Assembly (NCBI GenBank): GCA_030549205.1
Contig: JAUKTV010000008.1
Coordinates: 1,178,001-1,242,000 of the forward strand
DNA from: Apiosordaria backusii
Taxonomy: Eukaryota > Ascomycota > Sordariomycetes > Sordariales > Lasiosphaeriaceae
Reading direction: 5' to 3'
DNA length: 64,000 nucleotides
Shown in pieces: positions 34,920 through 45,938 of the stretch. The translations under genes were made by a program, and so were the position numbers. Every line of letters starts with the position of its first letter. Position 1 is the first letter of the stretch. The notes under the pieces were generated by a model. It was given only the letters and a program-made list of their open reading frames with translations, was not told the DNA's origin and ran no database searches.

Positions 34920-35612
34920 GATTGAGTGGGGGTGAGGGGGCGGGGGAAATCATGGGCGGAGGATTGTTTCTTTTAGGTGTTGGCAATAATATGTGTTGGT
35001 TTTTTTTAGGAGGCGTGGGAATATGTTATGTTTATGGTTTTTTATTCGGGAAACAAAGTTTATGGAGTTATGGGAGGGAAATGGGGGGTTGTGTATATTT
35101 TTGTTGTTTTTCTTTTGTTTGTATTAATGATGGATGGGAGAAGAATATGGATAGCAATAGTGGGGGTGATGGGTAGGGAGGGTATGGGTGTATATCATTT
35201 GCTGTTAAGGTTTTTATGGGGGTTTATATATTACTCTTCCAAGTTTACTGTCTTGAGTATCTGTCGGTATGGAAATTGAATGAGTCTATATTATCGCTTT
35301 TGTCCAAGGTTATTTTGATGTGCTTGTGAATAAATGTCTATGGTCACTCTGTTTGTCATTGGTGTTGTTGCGGTCTCTTGAGGTTGTTGCAGCAATTGCA
35401 GTCTCTCGAAGTCGTTTGCTGGCGGAGCAAAAGGGTGGAACATGGAAGGGAATGAGTTTGACTATATCGCCATGTAAAGGCTCATACGAAGCAAAATGAC
35501 ATGACATGGGGTGGTGGTCGTTTCGGAAAAGAAAAAGAAAGCAAGGAAGGAGGCTATAAAAAACAAACGAAGAATCTTCCAATTCAGACAGAGATTGTCG
35601 AAATGGAGGATA
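34920..35612. other. Intergenic region, 3' flank of giant gene
   Basis: G/T-rich 3' untranslated sequence to about 35280, then mixed sequence. Contains the likely Pol III stop for the tRNA gene: a run of six A on this strand at 35558-35563, i.e. six T downstream of the minus-strand tRNA. Confidence 0.5.
35558..35563 (-). terminator. Probable RNA polymerase III terminator of tRNA-Thr
   Basis: The first run of four or more T on the tRNA strand is T6 here, about 50 bases past the mature 3' end at 35613. That is further downstream than usual, which implies a long 3' trailer. Confidence 0.5.
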
Positions 35613-35738
35613 TGCCCACAGCCAGAATCGAACTGACGACCTCATCATTACTAGTGATACTAGTGATACTAGTGATACTAGTGATACTAGTGATACTAGT
35701 GATACTAGTGATGCGCTCTACCACTGAGCCATGCGGGC
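35613..35738 (-). tRNA. tRNA-Thr (anticodon AGT) with a 54-base intron made of tandem repeats
   Basis: Read on the minus strand, all arms pair. Acceptor GCCCGCA/TGTGGGC has one G-T wobble and discriminator A. D-arm GCTC-AGTGGTA-GAGC and anticodon stem CATCA/TGATG enclose loop CTAGTAA, anticodon AGT. T-arm is GTCAG-TTCGATT-CTGGC. Box A (TGGCTCAGTGG) and box B (GTTCGATTC) are intact. G1-C72, C2-G71, G35 and U36 are the threonine identity elements known from yeast. The gene is 126 bases and the mature tRNA 72. The extra 54 bases lie exactly at the canonical intron site, between positions 37 and 38 (35702-35649), and are six perfect copies of TCACTAGTA. That unit is identical to the tRNA's own positions 29-37. 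It contains ACT, complementary to the anticodon, as needed for the anticodon-intron pair recognised by the splicing endonuclease. Confidence 0.9.
35651..35713 (+). repeat. Seven-unit 9-bp tandem repeat within tRNA-Thr
   Basis: On the plus strand six exact copies of CTAGTGATA (35651-35704) are followed by CTAGTGATG (35705-35713), which is the anticodon arm of the tRNA itself. Each unit contains the palindrome ACTAGT across its border with the next. Confidence 0.97.
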
Positions 35739-36351
35739 AGGGATTATGTAATCACTTGGTGAGGTCTTGGTTCGGGATGTGGGCTCATTGGGGCCGCAGA
35801 GTAGAATGCTTGATCTGGTCTTGGGAGATAGGGGTGGGGAAGGTGTGGTCAGAAATCCAGGTAGGTTGGGGCTCTTAATGAGGTGCTCTAGGGCGCGTGA
35901 TGATTGAGATTGTCATTGGATGCGCTCTGGTTGGAAAGAGCTTGGGTGTTTAGGTAAGGAAGCTGTGGTGGTTGGTATAGCTGATGTCGGGAGTGGTGAG
36001 GATAAGTGGTGAGGATGGCGTTACCGTTGGGTGTGTCGGCGGCGGGAGGAAACGGGGGAGAGAGGAACGGATGAGGTAGTAATGTATAAATTGCCATTTC
36101 ATTCAGGGCGGTTATAAAGGTTGAACCAAATCTAACAATATCCCTAGTCGCTTTTAAGTTATAATACCTAAAGTAGCCCCTAACAACGACCAACAACATC
36201 TATAAAAGAACTCACATAACCCCCTTGTGTAATAAACCCCCTATCCAACATGCCAGACACCCTGCTCCGAAGACCCGTGAAAAACATTCCTAGGTGGCTT
36301 TCCCACCCCTCTTACATAGACAATAAAGACACACAGACACACCTATCACAC
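35739..36351. other. Intergenic region between tRNA-Thr and the Zn2Cys6 gene 3' end
   Basis: About 610 bases; upstream flank of the tRNA and 3' flank of the regulator. No gene seen. Confidence 0.45.
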
Positions 36352-39216
36352 TTACATAGGCCCAAACTGATTCAACAAACTCCAGACACTATCATTCCCA
36401 AAATCACCCTCAAACTGCTGCCAACTCCCCAACCCCCCTTGACCCTGCTGCTGTCCTTGTCCTTGCCCTCCCATCCCCTGCTGCTGCTGCTGAACCTGCT
36501 CTCCCCTCCCCCCAACCGCCGCCCCCAACCCCGGCACAGTACCAGCAGCAGTCCTAGCGTCCCACCCCATCCCGGAATCCCCCACCCCAACCAAATCATT
36601 AAATATCAAATCGTGCGTCGGGTATATCGGCTGCAGCGAAGCCCAGTTGAAGTCGCTCGGCAGCGTCCAATCCAGCTGTTGCTGCCCTCCTCCACCAGGG
36701 CCAGGAGGGTGAGGGTAAAAGTTGTGGTCGGTGGTGGGGGTGACAGAATGGGCACTTCCTGATTGGGAGAAGTCCAAGGGGCCGAGGGGGATTTGTAAGG
36801 GGTTTGAGTTGGGGTTGGGGGAGATGGTGCTGTTTCCGGTGCCAGTGGAGGAGGATGATCGGGAGGCGGTGCGGTGCGGGGTGTGAGTTTCCCAGTGGTG
36901 ACCGCCGCCGCCGCCGCCACTTCCGCCTACGTTGGTGGTACCGGTGGAGGAGGAGGATTGGGACATGGGGTTTGCTTTTGAGGTTGTTATTGTTGTTGCT
37001 GTGGTGGGAGGGCTGGCATCGGAGGAAATAGAGCGGGATTTGGGGACACCGTTGGAGACTGAGGCGAGGGAGCGTCGTAGGCGGAGACGGATGGCGTGGA
37101 GGACGCCCAAGGCGGCTTTGGCGAGGGCGTTGCGTTCGGACATTGCTTCGAAGCGCTCGACTGCCCATTGGAAGTGTTGGAGGGCGGATTGGACTAGTTC
37201 TGGGTGCTCGCGGGGGAAGAGGATGTAGATTGCTGCCATGAGGACGATGGCGTCGAAGGTGCCGAAGAAGAGGGCGAATCTGGGATGGGTTAGACATGGG
37301 TACAAAGGGGGGAAGGGGGTAAACGTACGTCTTGTACAATGCCGGCCTCAGCGCCATAAAATGCAGCCTTTGTGCATTCAGCATACCCAGACTCGCCTTG
37401 AGCGCCTCAGTGCGACTCTTTGGTCTTGTAAAAATATACGGCCTATGCAGCGCCATGAGCTCAAAAGACGAAAGCTGCGGCAGAATAACCCTCGCCAGCG
37501 GCAGCCAGTAACAATCCTCCCTATCATCCCACCTAGTATCCGGATTCTCCAGCCTAAAAAACGGCGGCGTCTTCCTCTCAATAGAAACAACCTCCTCATG
37601 AAGCCTGTCCACCCGTCCAAAATCCCTCGGGCACGCCCCCTCCTTCTCCAGCTCCAAAATCTCCCTCATAGGCGCCATGATGTGATACGCCCACAGCGCT
37701 CTCGTCAACGGCGTAGGCGGCTCATTCTCCCCCCGTTCCACAATCGGCATCAGCTCTCCCGCCGGACTGACAGCACCCGGCATATCCCCCTTGGCATCAA
37801 CCGGCAAGCTCGGCGGCACCGCCGTCAAGTTGATCGTCGTCGGCCTGCCCAGCACACCCGCCATGTGCACATCCCACACCACCAGCGTCATCCATATTTT
37901 CCTTCGTCTCTGCACCTCCCACTGCACCTCCAACACCTCCTTCAACGTCGCCCCCGTCGGCGGCTTCGGATCAAGACTATCCCTATGCAACCCAATCTCC
38001 TGCGCATCCCGAATCGCACCCCCAATCGCATGCCAGCTCTCCGTAACCAACCCGACATATTTAAGGAAACTCGCCCTGGCAAACCCAGCCAAGACCGTCG
38101 TAAGCGTCATCCCCCTCTTCCCCAGCACTTGCAGCACCTGCAGCCCTGACTCGGAGTAATCACTCGCCAGATCCTCAAACGTCATGTTCAACCCCGCATA
38201 CAACAGCCCCTCAAACTCTTTATCGTCTGAGGACAGCGTCAAAAGCGCAATGGCAATAATATTGAACAGCAACCCCGGAAACGGCCTCAGCGAAAGCGGG
38301 ATCTGCGAGGGCCCCCCCTGGCTGAGGAGGGAAAAGGGGAGGGTGTACCACTGCGCGAGGAGACTATCAAACAGCGTCCGGTCGAGGGCGTAGTACTGCC
38401 AATTGAACTCGCGAAAGTAGATGTCGACCAGCTTCTCGATGTGGATTCTCGCGGGAAGTTGTCGGATCAAGGATTTGTATTTCTCTCTGGTTAGCCCGTC
38501 AGAGATGGAAGGGGTGGTTTGATCGAGTGTGGAGGGGTGCCCTGGAGGAGGGGGAAGGTCATCGCCGGTGGTGGACTCTTCGATCTTGCGGAGGAAACCG
38601 AGGGTGCCGGCGCCGGAGTAGCCAAAGGTTTCGGAGGCGACTTTGGTGACGGGTTTCCCCCCGTTGGTGGCGGCGTGCTGCTCGGAGGAGAGTTCGCTGC
38701 CGGTGTGGTGGGTTGTGGTGGAGGAGCCGGAGGAGGTGTTGGTGATGGGGGATTTGCCCATGTCTGGGGAGGTGGCTGTGGTTGTTGAGCCTGACCCCGA
38801 GCCAGAGTTTGAGACCCCTCCACCAGCGTCTGCGGTATCTGCTGTGCCATTTGTGAGCCCGGCAAGCTGTTGTCGTCGTTTTTGCTCCCTTGCCGTCGGT
38901 GCGCCGGTTTCGTAATGGCACGCGCTGTGCTTGTTCCTCGAGATACAGTTCGTGCAGGGGAGTTGTCGGTCACACTGGTCGGTTGTTTGTTCATCAGCGC
39001 TTGTTGGTCTGACAACTGAGGAACAATAGAACATACCTTTTGCTTCCTCCTATGACACTCTGTGCAAGAGATGACTATCCTCCTCCTCTTCCTTGGCGGC
39101 GGTCGGGCCGGCGCATTGTCTTCGACTGCCGCGGCAGCACTATTCAGCCCGGCGTCAGGGTACTCGGACGAGGAACCGTTGGCGGCAGGGGCCCAACCGG
39201 GACTGGAAGTGGACAT
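36352..39216 (-). CDS. Zn(II)2Cys6 fungal-type transcription factor
   Basis: Exons 39216-39037, 38974-37329 and 37279-36352 give 917 residues. The binuclear zinc cluster is assembled across intron 1: C51-x2-C54-x6-C61-x5-C67-x2-C70-x8-C79, preceded by the basic PPRKRRRIVISC segment. Intron 1 (GTATGT...CAG) lies between the third Lys-rich loop residue and C61, so an unspliced message loses the DNA-binding domain. A Ser/Thr/Gly linker follows. Then comes the fungal-specific transcription factor regulatory domain (about 180-620), with blocks such as IHIEKLVDIYFREFNWQYYALDR, WHAIGGAIRDAQEIGLHRD and RRRKIWMTLVVWDVHMAGVLGRP. Intron 2 splits YKT/FALFFGTFDAIVLMAAIYILF. The last 200 residues are Gly/Ser/Gln-rich with a poly-Gln run, a typical activation region. 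Target genes are unknown. Pyrimidine synthesis is not implied by the neighbouring OMP decarboxylase gene. Confidence 0.9.
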
Positions 39217-40194
39217 CAGATCAACTAGGGAATGCGCTGCCGGAGAGGATCCACCAGAGAGGGCGGAGAACGGGGGGAATGGGTGCGGTGCGCAACGGCG
39301 TCCCGGGCGATGGAGCGGGCGGACTCAGGTCCGGGAAGTGGAGTAAAGAACACGGACGAGATCGCCGGCCCACGTCGGACTCTTGTCGTCGCAACTCAAA
39401 GAGGGATAAGCTTAAGATTATAGTAAAAAGTCAATTGGGATTCCAGGGTTTGACACGCAGGCTAGGCGCATAGACAAGGTCGGTAAACTCGATGATCGCT
39501 GATCGCTCTCGCTTGATGTTGGGGGTTGGATTGCGATGCAGGTCGCCATCAAAGGAAAGACATGACACCGGTCCCATCAATGAACGAGAAGGTCCCAAAA
39601 GTGGGGGGGACAATCCGATCCGTCCGATGTCATTCGCCAAGGCTCACCTATGTACACAGTAAGACTGCTGTCCCGCCTTCCCAGTAGGGCCGTTAACTCC
39701 GGGCCCTGGAGGCTGGACGTGTCTTTTAAGCAAGTCAGACAAACCAGATACACAAATCCCTCCGATTGGCGCTTTCGTGGGACAGTAATTATGTTGTGAA
39801 ATAGCGGGCGACTGACGGACGAGTCCGCATGCAAGTCATCCGGTCTGTATTGTTCCGGGACCCGACTACTAATGATTCTAATCATAGGTATTGTTGTTCG
39901 CACACAGTTCATAGCTCATGGGTTACACGCTCACTCATGCCAAATCTAAATGTCGCCAAACGCCCCCCTCCATCCGTCACCTTCCCCTGATGTGTCCATC
40001 CATCCCATCCCCAGCCCTAGTCCCAGCCCGTCCAACCTCTCGTCCCTTCCAAAGACCTGCCAGACCTGTCCCAGGCGGCAAGACTTGCTACAAGTTCGTA
40101 CCCAAAACAAAGCATCACAAGTTTCGAGCCATATGTATCCATCCTATCCTATCCTATCCGCTTATCCCGTCGCTAATCCCACAATTCATCCCTT
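39217..40194. other. Intergenic region: Zn2Cys6 promoter and OMP decarboxylase 3' flank
   Basis: About 980 bases; short frames only, none supported. Confidence 0.5.
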
Positions 40195-41283
40195 TTAACC
40201 CAGCCGTGAAAGGTACGCCTTCCACGCTTTCCTCCTGTAGCGCTCGGCCTCCGAAGGCGGGTCCGCAGCCTGGATGATACCACGTCCCACGATGACAATG
40301 TCAGTTCCGAGGATGTTGATGAGCTTGGCAGGCGTGTTGTACTGCTGGCCCAGGCCGTCGCCCTCGACGTGTCCGTTCTCCTCTTCGCCAGGTGGTGGCA
40401 GCTTGCAGCCAGGAGTCATGTGGATGAAGTTGTCATCTGGTGCCGAGTTCAGGGCTTCTTGAGCCACGTAGCCCATGACAAAGCCCTTGTGCTCCCGAGC
40501 GGCCTCCACGCACGCCTGCGTGTAGTCCTTGGTCATGAGGCAGCCCTTGGACGACATCTGCGCCAACAGGAGCAGTCCACGGTCCATGGGCGGCTCCTCA
40601 ATGCCCGGAAACACAAGCTCATCGCCGTGCTCATTAGTTTTGGCCAACCGCGGTGAGTCAGCAGGCTCGAAGGACTGAGTAACGGTAGTGATGGAGACGA
40701 TGCTTCCTTTTCGCCCGTCAGCGTCCCTGTCATCATCCGTGGCGTTGTTGTTTTCCTCGCCGCCGTCCTCAAACTGGCCAGCGACTGGTGTGCCAACAGA
40801 CACAGACGTCTTGACCTCGTAGTGAATGCGCGCCTTCCAGTTGGCGGCCGCTTCCGCCATGGCGCGGACCATTTCCTTGCCGGCGTCAATGTTGGCGTTG
40901 GTGATGTGCGCCCACTCTATTATGCGGGCGGTGCCAGCTGTGTACTGCATCTGAACCGTCTTTCCAATGTCGACGAATTTTCTGTCCTCAAAGATGAGGA
41001 AGCCGTGTTTCCTGGCGAGGGCGGCAAGCTTGACGCCAGTGCCAGTCTGCGGGTTGTAGTCCCATCCCGAGATCAGATCGTAGTGAGTCTTGAGGACAAC
41101 AATCGACGGGCCGACCTTGTCGGCAAGCGCGAGAAGTTCCCGAGCCGTTGTGACATCGGCGCTGAGACAAAGGTTGGACGCCTTGAGGTCCATCAACCGA
41201 AAGAGGTACCGGGAGAGTGGGTGCGTGGCCGTCTTGGCCCGCTCCGAATAGGGCTGGAGCAAAGTGGGATGACGGTCTGACAT
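40195..41283 (-). CDS. URA3: Orotidine 5'-phosphate decarboxylase
   Basis: Single exon, 362 residues from ATG 41283 (MSDRHPTLLQPYSERA). The frame is open upstream but has no further ATG. It decarboxylates OMP to UMP, the last step of pyrimidine synthesis. The active-site signature IFEDRKFVDIGKT is at about 98-109 with the charged D100-x-K102-x2-D105 array, supported by D43 and K65 (LKTHYDL). The phosphate-binding end has TPGCKLPPPGEEE and VIVGRGII. Between about 175 and 255 there is an acidic, Asn- and Asp-rich insert (GEENNNATDDDRDADG) absent from yeast Ura3. Inserts in this place are known in filamentous ascomycete enzymes (Neurospora pyr-4, Aspergillus pyrG). This is the gene class used as the URA3/pyr4/pyrG marker. 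Its start is 2.5 kb from the divergent phosphatidylinositol synthase gene. Confidence 0.97.
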   Translation of the reverse strand: MSDRHPTLLQPYSERAKTATHPLSRYLFRLMDLKASNLCLSADVTTARELLALADKVGPSIVVLKTHYDLISGWDYNPQTGTGVKLAALARKHGFLIFEDRKFVDIGKTVQMQYTAGTARIIEWAHITNANIDAGKEMVRAMAEAAANWKARIHYEVKTSVSVGTPVAGQFEDGGEENNNATDDDRDADGRKGSIVSITTVTQSFEPADSPRLAKTNEHGDELVFPGIEEPPMDRGLLLLAQMSSKGCLMTKDYTQACVEAAREHKGFVMGYVAQEALNSAPDDNFIHMTPGCKLPPPGEEENGHVEGDGLGQQYNTPAKLINILGTDIVIVGRGIIQAADPPSEAERYRRKAWKAYLSRLG

Positions 41284-43829
41284 GTTTGCGATTTGTGATT
41301 GTAGTGCTTCTGGTGAGCTTGTTTTGTTTGCGCGTCTGGGGGAAGTGTTGTTCGGCAGGCGGGATTTGATAGATAAAAACTTGCTACCCCACAAAGATCT
41401 AGGCCTGCGTTTTTAGGCGGGAGTGTAGTGGTATCGGCGACTAAGGGACGGCGCCACGACCAGGGGAGACGGTCGTGTGTTGTTGGGTGTTGTGGCGTTG
41501 ATAGTTCAGCTGGTGTGGAATGGAAAAGCCGTTGGTCGGTTCGTGGCAACTTGCAGAGGAGAGATGCGCGCCTATAAGAGAGCTCTCGAGAGAGTCGAGA
41601 AGGGGTAGGTCAAGGATGTGTAGAGTTGACACGAGGGGGCAGTTGGGTTTTATCGAACGATGCAGACAGGCACGAGGCCGTCAGGCGAGGAGGGGGCTTC
41701 GAGAGTCGAGACTGGCAGTCCCCTAGAGACTAGCGGTTTGCGGGCCCAGGATGGTGGATGCGAAGTTTAGGTGACAACCCCGCAGGGGCAAGGTCAAGGT
41801 CGCCAAGGTGAGGTGAAGTAGCACTGTTTGCTGCTACTAAAATGGTCGGAGAAACCAGGAGGTGCGGAAGGCGGGGAAACGTTGTGTGAGTTCCCGGCCA
41901 GCTGAAAATAGGAGAATCGGGGAAATCAGAGGATCAGTTCTTGGGGTCCAGATTCGAGGTTCGAGACTCGGAGACGGGAGAGAGTTGGGGAGAAGGTGGT
42001 GCATATATACACAATCACAAGCACAGCTCCTGTCATCTGAGTCCTGGGGGCATTTCTTGGCACTGGAAGCGAATTGGGGCAATGGCACACGACGGATGCA
42101 ATGCAAAAGACGTTTCCCCTTATTGATTGAAGGCCTGAAAGTACCAGTTCCTACGGCAATGTGATGAATCTGGTGATGAAAAGGCCAACCGTCCATTTTG
42201 GGGCTGGGAAGACCCTGGCCCGCAGGGACCCCTTGCTGGCCCTTGTCGGCTCGACTCTCGTCTGGACGTGCCGTGGGTCCAGGAACGCACAGACTAGACT
42301 GTCCCAATCAAGCCTCGAAAGCCGCCGCCAAATAATTCAACTCCCGCCAAGTGTGTCTCCACGCCTGACCAAGAGATCCTATGTGTAAGAGACTTCCAAG
42401 TTCGTATTGCTTCCAGAGTTCAGCTCTGATCAGCATTGAGACACGAGCGGGATGTTTTGATGCACGACTGCCAACCTGAATGCCTGGATCCTGTCCCGCT
42501 GCCCATCATGTCTCTTTTCGCCGTGTCTCACAACCAACGACAGGTCACACACTCACACACGCGGTCGAAGCTTTCTTTTTTCGCACCCCTATTGAGACAT
42601 TGTGCGACGACTGATTGGCGAGATTCCCGTCTGTCCGGACCCCTCGTCCGTTCGCCATCGGGCCGTGCCTATTCGTAGTGTAGTGAGCTTGGGAGAAGCA
42701 AGCCACAGCTCGTCTTGAGTGGTGGTTCTGCTGCCGACGTCGGCATGTGGCTGTATAGTTATGTATGTTGGTGCTTGGTTGCTGTGCTGGCAGTTCCAAC
42801 ATGAACCCGGGCAGCCAAGTCATCCCGTAGCAACCCGGACAGTTGCAATGAGAAGCTGCAATGCAATGGGGGCGGAAGCAGAGAGGAAGATCCGCAACCT
42901 CTTAACTCGTCAGCATCGCCAGCCCCTTCTGCAGGCTTGTGATTTCCTCCCGTCTCTCACTGCAGTTTGCAAATACTGTAGCCCTATCCCCTTCCGTAGG
43001 ACTGTGTACTGAAGGAAGCTGGAAAGTCCCGTTGTTCCCCTCTGGGCTGCATGCCCGGCCGCAGAATTTGATTTGTCTAGAAGCGCCCGGAGTAACATCC
43101 GGGCTGCCCCTCGTCGACGGCGCTATGCTTTCTCGCTTTTCCTCTTTCCACCGCTTCCCACTTCTGCAACCTTGTCGACCATCCATCCCTATTCCGCCTA
43201 GATGCGGCGCTCGACAGGGGCTTTTCACAATGCAAGCACAGACCCTATCAGCCGAATTCAGTCAGCTCAGACCCGAACCCTGGCCACCGGTGTGTCTCGA
43301 CTTGGCATGGTGCCGGAGGTGGTCAGGATAGCTTAACAATTACGACAGTGGCTTGGCATCGGACAGTTGAAGCTCTTATCGATAATTGATACCTCTTATC
43401 GCCTCTTGGCGCTCTGGATCCCAAAATTTTGGCCAAGCAATTCCATGGCAGAAGCGATCGAGCGAATCCACTCCTGGCTGCGTCTGGCGTTATCTTCCAA
43501 AACTCCGTCATCAATTGCCCGAGACCCCGGCGACCTCAATCTCGGTCTTTGCTCGAAGCCGCTCTCCTTTCCAACAGAAACACGGCCTGATCTTTCTTAC
43601 GCTCATTCATATCCTATCCTATATTCTTGTAATTCTCTGGAGAAGCCACCGCCAGAGCCGCATCTACAACCCGCGATAAGACACATCCACGTCCTTCTTC
43701 AACCCAACTGGAACCCTCATATCAAGAGCCCCACGAGTACCCCTTTTCGCGCATTCCGGAAAACCCGGCATCAACCTCGACTCGCCGCATGATATTTTCA
43801 CCACTGCTCTATCACTGCTGTTAGACAAG
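41284..43829. other. 2.5-kb head-to-head intergenic region; no gene found
   Basis: The longest gene-free stretch in the window, between divergent OMP decarboxylase and PIS1. Only short frames (up to about 156 codons) with no family resemblance exist on either strand. Pyrimidine-rich sequence just upstream of 43830 looks like the PIS1 leader. I see no tRNA, 5S rRNA or transposon remnant. Confidence 0.5.
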
Positions 43830-44977
43830 ATGGCTGGTGTTACAACAAGGAGACAGGCTGCGGCCGCGCAACAAGAGAAGGATACCACAATCGTCAACGG
43901 CAATGCTGCTTCTATCATGGAACAGGAAGACACCAAGGGGATTGCCCCACGAGATATCCTCGACGACATCGACGATGACGAGCCCGCCGAGAACATCTTT
44001 CTCTTCTATCCCAACCTGATCGGATACGCCAGAATTGTTCTTGCTATCGCATCCCTCTACTACATGCCGATCCATCCGAGAACCTGCACTCTGCTATACT
44101 CCATCAGTTGCCTGCTTGACGCACTAGATGGAATTGCCGCCAGAGCCTACAACCAAAGTACGCGCTTCGGCGCCGTGCTCGATATGGGTAAGTACTGGTT
44201 ATCTGTGGCTGTGAAACTTGCGACAGCATGCTAACATAGCAAATAAAGTTACTGATCGCTGCACCACATCCTGCCTTCTGACCTTCTTGGCCTCTGCCTT
44301 CCCCCGTTGGGCCATTATCTTCCAGCTGCTCATCTCTCTTGATCTTGCCAGCCACTGTAAGTTCTACCTCACTTGAAATATGATCTAGGGGGTCATGAGC
44401 TAACCCCTGAATTACAGACATGCACATGTATGCCACCCTCGCCCTTGGCGGCAGCAACACCTCCCACAAGAACGTCGACAAGTCCCGTTCCTACCTCCTG
44501 AATCTCTACTACACCAACAAGGTACTTCTCCCCGCCCGCTTCAACTTGTGGCCACCTCAAAGCTAACATTCTATTTTTCTGCAAAAGAACGTCCTCTTCG
44601 TTGCCTGCGCTCTCAACGAGGCGTGCTTCCTCGGCTTTTACCTTCTCTCCTTCAGCTCGCCCCTCCTCTCTCCCTCTCTTCTCCAGCAAGTCCCTCCCTC
44701 GACCGCCGCCGCCATTCACCAAGGTGCCCAGGTCAACTCGAGCATTCTGAGTCAGATTTTCGCCAACCCTTACAGCGCTGGTGCGCTCGAGATGGCGAGA
44801 GCGAACAAGATGGACAGCTTCTGGCCTTGGGTACTCACCGGTGTGAGCTTCCCTGTTATGGCGTTCAAGCAGATTGTGAATGTGATCCAGCTCGTCAAGG
44901 CCAGCAAGTGGCTGGCCGAGGGCGATGTCCAGGCCCGCAGAGAGGCGAGGAGGATTGCCAAGAGGAGGCAGGAGTAA
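43830..44977 (+). CDS. pis1: CDP-diacylglycerol-inositol 3-phosphatidyltransferase (phosphatidylinositol synthase)
   Basis: Four exons: 43830-44187, 44249-44356, 44418-44521 and 44588-44977, giving 319 residues. The CDP-alcohol phosphotransferase signature is complete: D97-x2-D100-G101-x2-A104-R105-x8-G114-x3-D118-x3-D122, with intron 1 (GTAAGT...AAG) between D118 and D122. The four Asp bind two metal ions in the membrane interface. Around it are hydrophobic helices (IFLFYPNLIGYARIVLAIASLYY, CLLTFLASAFPRWAIIFQLLI, NVLFVACALNEACFLGFYLL, WPWVLTGVSFPVMAFKQIVNVI), about six membrane segments, as in the family. The N-terminal 50 residues are hydrophilic and acidic; the C terminus is basic (RREARRIAKRRQE). 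Reaction: CDP-DAG plus myo-inositol gives phosphatidylinositol, in the ER. It is longer than yeast Pis1 (220 residues) because of both termini and a loop before the last helix. Confidence 0.95.
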
Positions 44978-45938
44978 GCCTCATTCTTGATTATTTGAGA
45001 AAACTGTTTGAGTGCGGTGTGTAAGATATGGATGTGGGAACAGACGAAATGGGTGCGTACCACATGCCAGAAGTTTGTCGTTGTTGTACGTTATTGGTTG
45101 GACATGGTCAGAGATAAGCATGAGCTTGGAATGGCAGTGTGAGGACGGAGGTTCTACATGACTCTGTTCAGATTAGCTAAGGTAGTTGTCGGTTTTGCAT
45201 CCTTTGCATATTTGGGATTTGTGGTCTTTTCCCTAGGGCGGCGTTTGGGTTAGTTGGTTGGTTGGTTGGTTGGTTGGTGGTCAGGTGGGAACAACAAACA
45301 GCCTGTGTGGTTCATGATGCGTGTGTGTGTGTAAAAGGGAAGCTCTGGGAAAGGGGGGACCATCACTAGAAGGGAGGGTTGTCAGCATTTTCTTTTGACG
45401 CTGTTTTGTTTCTTGAACACTAGGAGACGCGCACACGTTTCGTTACTCAGGGGGCTTTCGGTATCCTTTTGGTCTTTTTTGTTCTTTGCCGGAAGCGTTG
45501 ACAAGGTTTGGGGGTTTTGGTACATAGCATTTTATTTTATTTACATGAGGTTAATATTTCTTCTTTTTTACATTACTTGATTCACACTCTTCTTCTTGGT
45601 CAGCGAATTCAGTTCTGGAAGTGTTGCAATAGAGGATAGTCTCCAGCTTTGCACAAATATATGGTGAGTTCCAATAAGAAAGGGGAAAGGGTCGGTAATT
45701 CAGAACATACAACCTTTCATTTCATTCTACTTTTCTAACAACAAAACATGGCTTTGCAACAACTCCACACAAAGATTTTCCATTATTACCGAAAAAAGCA
45801 AAATTGAACATCTTTTAAACATCAACCGCCGCTCTGTTGCCCCTTATGGTATCTTTCCCTTCCCCTCCCCAACACCCCGTATCTCATATACCCACCATCC
45901 CATCATCATCATTCATCACACACTCTCCCACCTTGATC
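44978..45938. other. Intergenic region between convergent pis1 and het-c
   Basis: 3' untranslated regions of both genes. It includes a (TTGG)n tract at about 45254-45279 and T-rich sequence. No gene seen. Confidence 0.5.
45254..45279 (+). repeat. (TTGG)n microsatellite
   Basis: About six uninterrupted TTGG units in the 3' flank of pis1. Confidence 0.8.

Noticed and set aside
35641..35713. CRISPR-like regular repeats
   Set aside because: The units are contiguous 9-mers without spacers and lie inside a tRNA intron; fungal nuclear DNA has no CRISPR arrays.
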